Assembly (NCBI GenBank): GCA_035771175.1
Contig: CM069597.1
Span: 47,313,991 to 47,377,990 of the forward strand
Source of the DNA: Paratinospora sagittata
Lineage: Eukaryota; Streptophyta; Magnoliopsida; Ranunculales; Menispermaceae
Direction: 5' to 3'
DNA: 64,000 nt
Shown: in pieces, positions 37,716 through 48,671 of the stretch
Numbering within the stretch: position 1 is the stretch's first letter
How the letters are laid out: each line of letters starts with the position of its first letter
The notes under the pieces: model-generated
What the model was told of the DNA's origin: nothing
What the model saw: the letters and a program-made list of their open reading frames with translations, nothing else
The model's database searches: none
Program-made: the position numbers and the translations under genes

Positions 37716-39293
37716 TCATGAAGCGGCGGATGGGTGAGCTTGAGAGAACGGATAAAACATTGGCTTTGCGAGAGAAAACGCCGTTGCTTTACTGGTGGTT
37801 ACGCCGGCGCCGGGGTTGGCGTTGGCAGTGAACTTGTCGGCGGCGGTGGGGCCGGCGCCGGAGTTTGTGGAGGTGGTGGCGACACGCTCGCAAGAAGGGC
37901 ACATGGTAAGCGTGGTTGCAGGAAGTTGCATGTAAAAAGGGTTTGAGGTTTTTAGGGTTCTCAGCTCTTGAAGCTCTTTCTGCAACCTTCTGTTCTCTTC
38001 TGTTAGGGTTTCACAGCACCGCTTTAAGTACTCGCAATCCACCTCCGTTTGCTTCAGCTTCGTTCTAAAATACCCAATAAAATAAAATCAATAAAAAAAT
38101 AAATATATATGATCAAGAAGTTGTTGAATCATTTAAATCATATATATATGTATATTTATCAAAATAAATAGTCACATATATGTGTATATGTAAAAATATA
38201 AATGGATATACCTGGCTCTTCTGTTCTGGAACCATACTTCCACTTGGCGAGGACGAAGATTGAGTTGTTTTGCAAGAGCAAGCTTTTGTTTCTAGAAATT
38301 AGGGAAAAAAAAAATAGTTAATGAGACATAGCAAAAAATGATAAGAACAAGTATAGCTGAAAATAAAAACACCCATTAGTTTCTAAAAAATAAATGAAGC
38401 CTATTAAAAATGGAAAGAGCAAGAAACTAAAAATAAAAATACCCATTAATTTAAAAGTGCTCGTAATATAATGGGTATTTTCATTTTTATTTTTAACTTG
38501 GGATTTTTTGGACGTACTGGGTTGAGGGTATTGTGTTCTTTGAAGCTTTCTTCGAGAAAAGCGGATTGTTCTTTAGAAAGCCTAAGTTTCTTCCTGTTAA
38601 GCCCGTTTTCTTCTTCATCACTAGCCCTAGGAGAAGCTCTCTCAGCGTCTAGATCAATAGCTGCAGCTTCCAAATCTCTCTTATTGCTTCCATTAATGGA
38701 GAAATCCATCTGAAATGAAGAAAGAGTACTGTTTGGAGAAGACACAGTGGTTGTTCCTTCATTGATTTCCTCCGCAGATGGCAATCTGTTCACATCAAAC
38801 CCTCTTGCCATTACACCAAACTGACCCGAAGATGGTTCAGAATTATTCGCTGCAAAAAGGCCCAAAAAATTATAGAAAATCAGAAAAATAAAACTTAGAT
38901 CTTAATAAAGATATATATAAACATAATGGGTATTGAGTATTATGGTTATTTACAGTTTCTAGAGGGGGGCCATGGAAGACCAAGCTGTGAAGAAGAAGAA
39001 AAAGAACGAGGAACAGGAGCTAAAGGAAGAAGATCAAGCTGAACAGGAGGATCTGCAGAAACCCTTGTTTCTTGATCAGTTTCTTCTTCTGCATCTACTG
39101 CTTCAATATCTTTTGCTCCTCCATCATCATCATCATCTTCATCGTTCCTTGATCCTTTTCCACCATTAGAGCCAACTTCCAAGCTCATGCACAGCGCAGA
39201 ACCGCTTTTATTGTTACGATTCTTATCAGCTTTTTCATAGAATCCATTAAAATGCAACCTTGACGCATCTCCCAAGCTCAGACCCAGCTCCAT
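37716..39293 (-). CDS. HAT14: Class II HD-Zip transcription factor (HAT14 type), four exons
   Basis: Nuclear DNA-binding repressor. Exons 39293-38954, 38849-38518, 38291-38212 and 38064-37716 join in phase to 366 aa. It starts MELGLSLGD, with an LxLxL (EAR) repression motif at residues 3-7. Then an acidic linker, the homeodomain (about 197-253; [26 protein letters not shown] and [11 protein letters not shown] with W244, F245, N247, R249), a leucine zipper with L264, L271, L278 and L285, and the class II signature CPSCE at 306-310. The SNKRD and [12 protein letters not shown] blocks and [21 protein letters not shown] match HAT14 better than HAT22 or HAT9. Class II factors bind CAAT(G/C)ATTG; some are shade-responsive. 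The gene converges on the TBR-like gene. Complete; orthology judged from recall only. Confidence 0.93.
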
Positions 39294-40824
39294 CGTCTAT
39301 AGAAAATAAAAAACCAGAGAAGAAGGAAACTAGAAAATGGAGTTTAAAGAGAGGTTGGGAGAGGCTAATCTATTTTTATATCTATCTGTCTATCTCCTCT
39401 GTTAAAGGGTTTTCTTTTTATTTTACTTTATTATAATGATATTTTGGCTGGTGTGAAACAAGTTTGACCGGCAAAACAAGGTTGACAAACACACGTGAAA
39501 ATGATAATATTTTCATAAATAATTGAAAAAAGTTTAGATTTGCAAAAGATTTTCCCTTCTCTCATGGGTTCTGCTACACTGATTCCTCTGCCCTTTTCTA
39601 TTATTGTGTCTGATTTTGCTCTTAACACATCAGAGACCCTCCACCCTATCGGATCCTACTTCTGTACTACAATATATAATATTAATAATCATGGAATTTC
39701 AATTATCCAATCCAATGGTTTATTTCATGTATTCCTACCCAAAAAACATACTTTAATATATACATAAAAAATGTTTTAATTGCACGCACAACAACAACTA
39801 CGTTACCATCTAAATACTATTTTTTTTAAATGCAGGAAGACATAATTTTTAATATTTTTTTTAATATTATATTAAATGACAGTGTATAATATAATTATTT
39901 TTTATTATTTTTTTAAAAAAAAATTTTATGTTGTATATAAATAACACTACATCAACATAAATTTAAATTTAAATTAAAAAATAAAATTACTCTAGCATTA
40001 TTCTTAATATAATAAGAATCATTTAAATGTTTATAGGTTCCATGGACTAGTCAGATACATGCAGACATTAAATGCATAAAATTAAAATATTAGTGTCACA
40101 CAAAAAAAAAAAAATTGCTTATAAATAAGTTGTATTCTAGTTTTATATTGATCTACCGAACAGATATAAACATTCTAACTATAAAAAATAATTAAAAAAA
40201 AAAAAAAAGCTACTGTAGCAACAACTGTCGTTACCATGTCAATCAAGTGATATATTTTAAAATTAAAATGTATAATATATACAATATTAATTATTCAACC
40301 GATGCAACAAAGTAATTTATTTATTATATCAACGTTGATAACTATAGTTAAAATAACGTTTTATCTTATCCTGAGGTAACCAATCCGGACTTGTTCAACC
40401 TATTCAAGTTTTATTTTATACTTGGAAACATTCAAGGGTTTGTTGAGCTCAATATTTATGCTATTGGCATCTCATTTATATTTTGTATATATAAAACTGG
40501 CATTCAAATTAATAATTAAGAGGTACACAACGACAACGAGAACAACAGTAAACACTTTCCGTTCATCAAACGGCTCTGATCGGCTAATCATTTTGACACT
40601 TTGACTCCACCTATCAAATCATCAACAATCAAATGATGAGTAGTCAAATAATCACAAACACCGTTGACTCACCAACCAGCAAAACGGAACTTTTATAATT
40701 TGAAACGGCACATTTCGCTTTTTTATTGGATTATCATATTATTATTATTATAAGTTTTTTGAAATTCGAAGTTTTGACTAAATAAATTAAATAAATAAAA
40801 TAAAGATGTGGTGGTGGGGACAAG

Positions 40825-41406
40825 CACGTGACTTGACCTAGCTAAGTTCTGATACTAAGTTTCGAGGCCGCATCACATATTCTGTGGTCCTCAACTCTAC
40901 GGGCCCACACATCCTTATCAAACGGTCAAAAACCACCAAAATATCCACAATTTAATAATAATCAACGGGTACGTGGCGATTCTAGCTAGATTCGGCCGTA
41001 CTACCAAATCCTCTAAATTACCGCAAGAAATCTGTCACGTGCTCATCAAACCTCGGCGAGATCTTTAATAGAGCAAGTGACTCTTTACTTCTGAGTCCTA
41101 CGTACGCTGGAATATTTTAGAAACAGATCAACGGTTCTGTTCCTCGGTCTCACGTACGCTTGATTGCAGGGTAGGATTAAGATTAAAATCTCGGGATAAT
41201 TTGACTTGGATGGCATTAAAAGTGAAAAAATGGGAGAAAATCTGGAGCGAATCTAAAGCAGACCTACGGGTGAGTCCTAATTACTGGCAAGTGAGGGCAA
41301 TAGGGGTAGAATGGGAAATGTGGGTTTTTTTTTTGGGTAAAGAGAGAATTGGAACTGAGTTTGATTGTTCAGGGATGGGATAAGGAAATTGTTGGGGTGT
41401 CACGTG
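40825..41406. promoter_or_regulatory. G-box cluster upstream of HAT14
   Basis: Three perfect CACGTG boxes at 40825-40830, 41036-41041 and 41401-41406, plus ACGTGG at about 40972 and two CACGTACG/TACGTACG-type sites at about 41098 and 41151. They lie 1.5-2.1 kb upstream of the HAT14 start. G-boxes bind PIF and bZIP factors. The action on HAT14 is inference. Confidence 0.45.
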
Positions 41407-41694
41407 AGGGAAGCGTGGGTAATGATGGCGGGTGCGGCTGGAGAGAGGGACAAGTCCACAGAAGCAATGATTAGTACGGCTGGTGTGTCCACGCCCTTCC
41501 CCCCACCTGTAAAAATGTGGGGACCACACTGTTTCCTAAGCAAAACCAATGCAATTATTAGGGGTTGATTGAATGGGTCTCCCACCCCTCCATCCCCTCA
41601 TCATTGCTACTCAACTCTCTTTGGTTTTAACGGAACCGTGTCTTAACGACCGTTATCTTTTTTCTTTTTTTTTTAACGGTGGATAGGGATGGGA

Positions 41695-41890
41695 ATTCAA
41701 AAACAAAACTTCAGTTTAAAAATAATAAAAAACTCAAAAAACGATTTCTTTATTATTTCTTAAAAAGAACGTTTTTTAACAAAAAATTAAAAACTATTTT
41801 TTTACATTTAACAAACCAAACATATTTTTTATATTTTTAAATTTTTGAATAAAAAAAAATGTATTTGAATAACAAACTAAAAGGGACCTT
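41695..41890. repeat. MITE-like A/T-rich element
   Basis: Contains AAAACGATTTC, AACAAACCAAACAT and a terminal AACAAACTAAAAGGG, resembling words in the elements at 15778 and 27762. Boundaries unclear. Confidence 0.35.
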
Positions 41891-41955
41891 ATTTTCTTCA
41901 AATTTTGTTTTTTTAAATTCATATCACGGTAAAATTAAATTTGAAAAAAATATGT

Positions 41956-41980
41956 ATTTGACATAACGACTGTTGAATAT
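41956..41980. repeat. 25-bp exact repeat, copy 2, next to the foldback
   Basis: Same 25 bp as 37002-37026, containing GACATAACGACTGTTGAATA. Adjacent to the outer end of the left foldback arm. Confidence 0.8.
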
Positions 41981-41992
41981 ATCTGTATTTGA

Positions 41993-43568
41993 TTATGGGC
42001 TAAACAATTAGTATATAAAAAATGATATAAGAATTCAAAAACTAAACTCAGTTGGCATGTACTCACACATTCAAGCTCCTTCAACTATTTTACAAGTAAC
42101 TTGAAGATGATTTAAGAGACTTAAATACATGCGTAGTTAGTTTGCACCTAATAATTTCTTATAACGTCATGTTATATAATTAATTAGGATCATTTTTAAT
42201 AAAATATTGAATTAACTTTGTAATAAAAATATATAAATATTATTAATTCTTATTGTTTTCAACTAAATTTACTCATAATAATAATAAAATTCTACATTTA
42301 TGAAGGGTTCTTACGCGATGAAGTGGGATAATTTATTAATTAAATAAATGTAGTGGAGAAATTATTATATATAATTATATAGATATAAGAATAATAAAGG
42401 GCGGTTGGGCCACGAGACCAGACTAGAGGTTGGTGATGATGGTGATGATGATGATAAATAGGTTTTATGATTACGGAGTGAAAGGGAGAAGACAGGTAGC
42501 ATGCGATGTCGCAGTTCCCCAAACATTCAGATGTATTGAAAGGAACACCATCATTAATCATTTACTACTATTAATTATTATTAGTATTTAAATATAATAA
42601 ACCTAACCCCTCTTTCTAATGAACACCTCCATTATTATATTTTATATAAAAAGATTTGATATATTCTCTCTGTATAACGCAAGCCTTTAGGTACACGTGA
42701 TCAACGAATGAAGTTAGGAACTTATAGTTCTACCACTCTCCAAAGCATTAGAGTTTGATATAATTACTATATTAAACTCTAGTCTTTTCTCAATTATACA
42801 GGTTCGCCTATATAAATTTTCATTCCATATATATAGGGCTAAGTTAAATTTTAATTTACTAAAAGTTAAATTTTTTTTAATTATATTATTTAATACCTCT
42901 ACCCTTATTATTATAATATTAATAGGTCATTATTCCTGACTAATATACCTAAAGGCTTGCGTTATACAGAGAGAATATATCAAATCTTTTTATATAAAAT
43001 ATAATAATGGAGGTGTTCATGAGAAAGAGGGGTTAGGTTTATTATATTTAAATACTAATAATAATTAATAGTAGTAAATGATTAATGATGGTGTCCCTTT
43101 CAATACATCTGAATGTTTAGGGAACTGCGACATCGCATGCTACCTGTCTTCTCCCTTTCACTCCGTAATCATAAAACCTATTTATCACCATCATCACCAA
43201 CCTCTAGTCTGGTCTCGTGGCCCAACCACCCTTTATTATTCTTATATCTATATAATTATATATAATAATTTCTCCACTACATTTATTTAATTAATAAATT
43301 ATCCCACTTCATCGCGTAAGAACCCTTCATAAATGTAGAATTTTATTATTATTATGAGTAAAATTAGTTGAAAACAATAAGAATTAATAACATTTATTAA
43401 AAATTTAAATATATATTTTTATTACAAAGTTAACTCAATATTTTATTAAAAATGATCATAATTAATTATATAACATGATGTTATAAAAAATCATTAGGTG
43501 CAAACTCCTTACTCATGTATTTAAGTCTCTTAAATCATTTTTTACATACTAATAGTTTAGCTCATAAT
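41993..43568. repeat. Large foldback: near-identical inverted arms with a 252-bp loop
   Basis: Left arm 41993-42693 (701 bp) is the reverse complement of right arm 42946-43568 (623 bp) over essentially its whole length, with only scattered mismatches. The length gap is mainly one ~82-bp segment (about 42032-42113) present only on the left, bounded by short GATGAT-like repeats, plus a 9-bp GAT-triplet difference. Each arm carries the same open frame (42561-42340 minus, 73 codons; 43078-43290 plus, 70 codons) beginning MINDGVPFNTSECLGNCDIA, but I see no known domain. No clear target-site duplication. Could be a foldback transposon, a recent inverted duplication, or a young hairpin RNA locus. 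Confidence 0.9.
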
Positions 43569-44617
43569 TATTTATTGCACCAACTTGCATAAGCAATATA
43601 TATACCAACAAAATATGGTACTGCCGTAAGAAAATTTAAAATTTAAAATATGATCTGTGTATAATTGTCGTCCCTACCCCATCAACCAACAAACCAACAA
43701 ACCTCTCTCTTTTTCTCTTTTATTTTAATTTAATTTGTAATATGTTGGGCATGCAATTATATTAGATATAGGAGTTGTAATATTCTCAACTTTGAATTCT
43801 CTATGTATACTTTATGTGTTTGTCACAATTATCATACAAATCATTAACTGGGCATCCACCACCATATTCCATATAGACATGCAAGCAATTGTACCACTTT
43901 GGAACCTAGCTTTTTCCTTAACTCATGCAATCATTGGGTCAAATAGTAACCTTAGTAGCTACTGTACATCATACTTTCTAGTACACAGCATTGGATTCCT
44001 TGTAATTCAATTCTCACTTATATTATCAAACTCTCTACTTTTATAAACTTTTCAATGTTACTGTTGTTTGTTTAAGTGTAATAATCTTAAACAATTACTA
44101 CGTCAATTCAATAGATTCACATTAATTTAAGTATTAACTTTATAATTATAGTAGTAATAATAATAATAATAATAATGAAATTAGTTAAATTTATCTTTTA
44201 TAAACTAAATGTTTTTTAGTGTACTTACATAAATAAAATAAAGAAATACACCTTCACATGCACTCAAACTGGTTTCTTCTGCCAAATCATTATGTTGGTG
44301 AATATTTTTTATAATGTCATCATTGACAACTCATTTTCAACTATTATCTATCAATTAATATTTTTATAATGCAAATTGTACATGGTGGATATGTTCAAAA
44401 TTAAGATAATTTTAATAAGTAATATTACCATAATATTAATCATGATATGGTTATAGCAATACATAGATTAACAAAAAGAGTAAATTAAATGATTTGTGTT
44501 AATGATTTGTGTGGGTGTGGCGTTGTAGTAAATGTGGGGAAGGAAGGAGGCCAATTTTGGAAATAAAGAAACCAAAAAGGAAAAGTACTTAAAAAATGTT
44601 CAGTAATTGCAGTGAAG

Positions 44618-45960
44618 CATGCATTGCATGCATGATGACGATGTGATGGGCTTCAAGATGAAGAACATAACGCCATCTCTCTCTCTTCTTTCTCTCTCAT
44701 CACTTTCTCTCTCTTCTCTCTCTCTAACTGTTTCAGAGTCTCGTGTGGTCAATCATAATCTTTTGAGTTGATCAATCATGTCGATTACAGCAAAAGATAC
44801 AGAATATACATACATATTCTCTTCTTTTTATTTTTCTTCTGAAACCTCCCATTTTTGCTTTCATCATGAACTTCATCATCATCATCATCTTCTTCTGCTT
44901 CTACTTCTACCAGTGCTTCTGATCTTCTTGATACCCATCACGATTCCCAATTAATTTAATTTAATTAGGGTCTCTCATTAACTCGGATGCTCTGTGTTTT
45001 AATTATTGGTTTAATGGGTGGGTTTGTGGGGCAATGTGCCGAGGGCATGCGTGTCACTGCATGCCGGCATGCTCCGGGAGGCCGGAAAAGTAAGAGACAC
45101 CACCGGACCCACACACACCCCTCTACCTTCTGATCTGACCCACAACACCACCATCATGTTCTTTGGCTGTGCCCACAAACCTCAATCATACGTCCCTCGT
45201 CACTTCAACTCCGAAAAAACAAAAAAAAAACACCATTTCATGCATCTCCTAATAATAGTTTATAATGATCTTATTAAGATAAATATTTAGACATATTTGA
45301 TCTTAGATATTAATTAATTAATTAATTATAAGACCCACAAACGCAATTAATCACAAAATATTAATTAAGGTGATATTTAATATAAATTTCTAATTTCACT
45401 TAATATACATAATTAAAAGTACAGACATTAGTACAACAGTTAAAGTTGCTTCATTATGAATTAAAATTTAGAGTGTTTTTAGTTTGTAATTTGGATACAG
45501 TTTTTTGAATTCAAATATTTGAAAATAAGAAAATTACGTTCCGTTGGTTAAAACCCGAAAATAATTTTTAAAAATTTACTAAGAAAACATGTTGATTACA
45601 AAAAACGATAAAAAATTATTTTTTAAAATTTTATTTTTAGTATTGTATTCCAGTTTTCAAATTATTCGAACCCAACACAAATTTAATTAGGTATTCAAAT
45701 CTAAAAATAAATCCTCTAGTGTAAAAATACGACTGTGTTCATCATCCTTTTTTTATTATTTCAGATTGATAAATTGATCCTAACTAAAGATAGAATTAAA
45801 ACAATAACATAGTATTTGCTACTTAATTAATTACCATCATGAATATGTCCCATAAGATCCATGCATGGCATGATCTTCCATCATTCAAAGTTGTCATGCT
45901 ACTGAGATTGCATTCTCATCATAGACGATGATGATGTGCAGGACCTGTTCATCATGCATG
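44618..45960. promoter_or_regulatory. Cluster of CATGCA (RY) motifs and GCATGC palindromes
   Basis: CATGCA/GCATGC words occur at about 44617-44636 (two), 45046, 45059-45072 (perfect 14-bp palindrome GCATGCCGGCATGC), 45239, 45861 and 45953. RY elements bind B3-domain factors. No target gene is evident. Confidence 0.35.
45480..45680. repeat. MITE-like element, family of FTHFS intron 4
   Basis: Shares GAAAACATGTTGATTAC, AAAAAACGATAAAAAA and TTTGAAAATA words in the same order as 15778-15966. Ends are degraded. Confidence 0.5.
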
Positions 45961-46789
45961 ATGATGAGGACAAAACAAAAACAATTCAGTTTTTATCAGA
46001 ACTATAATCATGCTGTTTCAGCTGGTAGAACAATGGCTAAATGATCAAATCTAGCAACATTCTTTCCAATGATATTTCCATCTAAAAATATAAGTGCATA
46101 TTCTTTCAGTAATATTAATACATATTATTCAAGATTCAAAAATGCCCTTCCAAATTAAAATTTCTCTCTGACCCACCATTAATTATTATTGTCTAATATG
46201 ATTGAAATTTCAAAATGTTTTTTTATTTTTATTTTTATTTTTTTTTGCAAACACCATCATCACTACACTTGTCAAATTTCTCATCATAAGGTGATATTGA
46301 TGGTACCACCTAAGGAAGGAAGTCCATGTGTATTGAAAATGAAGAAAACAAGAATTAGTAAAGTAGTACAAAAAATGATGATTGAGATATATACCACCAT
46401 GTAAATTTATAAGTAGTAAAGTAGTATTTCACTCAAATTACATGCTCGTCATATGCAACTCAAGAGCTGAAACAAGTGACTGGATTGAGTGCTTTTGAAG
46501 TATTATCTGAACTTCCAAAAACAATGCAATTAACACTATAAAAGAGTTATTGATAATAATATATAGCTATGATATCTGTACAAACAATGCATTATCATCC
46601 CCACCAGCCATGCCTTAAGAATCCCTTTATTCTTTGAACACTAAATGATCTTTTGTCATGTCTTGGTCAAAGTATTTTATAAGTACAATCAGAAACTACT
46701 TTACCACTTAACATCTCGGCACGAGTTAATCACTATTTCAATGAAACATGAGACACACCTATATTCATACGTAGAGATTCATGCAGTGT

Positions 46790-46925
46790 AATAAACATAC
46801 AAACACGCATACACACATATACAAATCAAAGCAACGAGAAAAACACACGTAAATTTACGTGATTCTAGAAAGATCCGCCTACGTCCACGGAACAACTTCA
46901 ACAAACCAGTTCATTTACAAAACAT
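46790..46925. repeat. Possible LTR fragment of another Copia-like element
   Basis: ACACGTAAATTTACGTGATTC followed by CGCCTACGTCCACGGA mimics the ACGTGGTTCGG...CCTACATCCACGGG block of the complete LTRs at 1298 and 5392. No partner LTR seen. Confidence 0.4.
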
Positions 46926-47844
46926 AACATGAAAGTAAAAACAAGCAAATCATGATGCTCACCAAAAAAAAAAAAAAAATTACTTGAAACAATTAAAAAA
47001 GAAAACACACAAAACTTACTTGTAATTTAGTTGGTCAAATCCCTGAATGGCGTCTCTGATTAAGCTAGGCCCATACCCGCTGGATCTCCTCCAAGCCCAT
47101 CTAAATAAATGGGCTTTAAAGACACATGATGCCTGAGTTTTTTTTTTTTTTTGTTATAGTGTTAATATAAAGTTAGAGTATGTTAGTACTGAGATCAGAT
47201 AAGTCGGAATCCTTCAGTAGAGGTAAAAAGACGAGCACAACAATGAAAGACATAAAAAGTCCAGATGGGGATCATTGAAATCAACTATCATGATCCCACT
47301 TGTATTTTTATTAGAAGAGTAAAAAACTCTCACTTATTTGTAAGGATAAAAAATTTAACTCTCATTTCAAGTGAAGGGGTTCGAATGCACACTGTTGAAG
47401 TTAGCCAATATTTGCACGCGGTACTTGAGTTTGACAGGGTAATTCATAGGCATGTGCTCTTTTATCATTTTTTTTTACTTTGAGATTTGGTTAACAATAT
47501 CATATATGAAGAAAAGTTATGTAGATTTAATAGGGAAATATACTTTAAATCGTTTGTACGTAATATGTTCAACTGCTTTTTTCTGAAATAGATTCACTAA
47601 CATTGATTCCGTTATTCTCAAAGTATCACTTTAATTGGTCGGTGGGGATCCTCATAAAGAAACTAAAAAATAAAATAAAAAAGCTCTTGTCCTTGCTCTA
47701 GAACTGGTGAAGGCTAAATTGAAGAAAGCATTTCAAAAAAGACATCTGAAATAATGACAGAAAAACAAGAAAAAAATGAAGAAAAGTCTTATTATATCAT
47801 GTAACCTTTTTTCCCTTTCTTTATAGGATGGGACACTATGCAAG

Positions 47845-47848
<4 letters not shown>

Positions 47849-47889
<41 letters not shown>
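47849..47889. repeat. (TA)n microsatellite followed by poly-T
   Basis: About 20 TA units (47849-47889) run into 17 T at 47890-47906. The T run is the A tail of a minus-strand retroposon. Confidence 0.95.
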
Positions 47890-47906
<17 letters not shown>

Positions 47907-48125
47907 GTCATAAGACAATTTCATTTGATGAACAAACTTCATAAAAAAACGACTTGCCTAGAGATCGAGACCATTCTTTAAATGCAGGCACAGCAAGGAT
48001 TACGGTACCAAAGATCGAGCTTCATCAGCTCTACCACATCACGATACCAAGACCATATTTCGTGAGCTCAAGAGCTCAACCACCAGCGGACAAATCCAAC
48101 AACAAAAAGGCGATGCCCTCACAAG
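47890..48125 (-). mobile_element. Minus-strand LINE-type 3' tail
   Basis: On the minus strand, a GC-richer segment ends ATGAAGTTTGTTCATCAAA-TGAAATTGTCTTATGAC and then an A run, the usual plant LINE 3' end. No coding domain remains. Confidence 0.5.
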
Positions 48126-48485
48126 AAAACAAAACAAAACAAATAACAAAAACAAAAATAAAAAACCCTTGACCATCGTTACTTCGATCACGCAAGGAGA
48201 TATATATATTATAAGATAATAATTCACAATATAGATGAATACCATTGTATGGTATCACTTCACAGGCTTGGGGAGGGGTTTAGAATTCAACTCAATTAAG
48301 GCCTTTTGCAATAAAATTGAGTTCATTATTTGAATTTGCCGCCTTCACTTCAATAGATTTATGTTATAGTTGATCTAACAAAGTTTTGCGTTGTTTATTA
48401 ACTACCTAATGCAATCATCCTCCTTTTATTTAGACTTAGAATTAATTGTGACTAAAAATATGCAAATATGCTAATGAGGACCAAT

Positions 48486-48671
48486 GAGTGATTAGCTTAA
48501 TGAAAACGGACTAAGTCCTAAAGTTGTCCCGTATATCAATATTTTAAGGTTTGATTCTTAGAGGCACCTTCGTTGAAAGAGGTCTATTATTTCACTCTTG
48601 CTTCGAATGGAAATTAGTCCAATACTCCAAGGACGTGGGCATACCTCGCAAAAAACTTAAAAAAAAAAAAT
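48486..48671 (+). mobile_element. SINE, same family as 28698-28875
   Basis: Aligns end to end with the 28698 copy: GAGTGATTAGCTTAATG (A-box region), AAGGTTTGATTCTTAGAGGCA (B-box region), GAAATTAGTCCAATACTCC, GGCATACCTCGCA and an A run. Target duplication not clear (GAGGAC on both sides at best). Confidence 0.7.

Noticed and set aside
43928..43936. CAATCATTG, the HD-Zip II binding site
   Set aside because: A single site 4.6 kb from HAT14; chance occurrence in 64 kb is likely.
45018..45290. 90-codon frame with MGLWGNVPRACVSLHAG
   Set aside because: No family resemblance, low-complexity Lys/His tail, and no conserved neighbours; treated as chance.
44590..45970. Possible microRNA precursor in the RY-rich region
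   Set aside because: Compared by eye with common conserved families (156, 160, 164, 166, 167, 169, 171, 172, 319, 390, 393-399); none matched.
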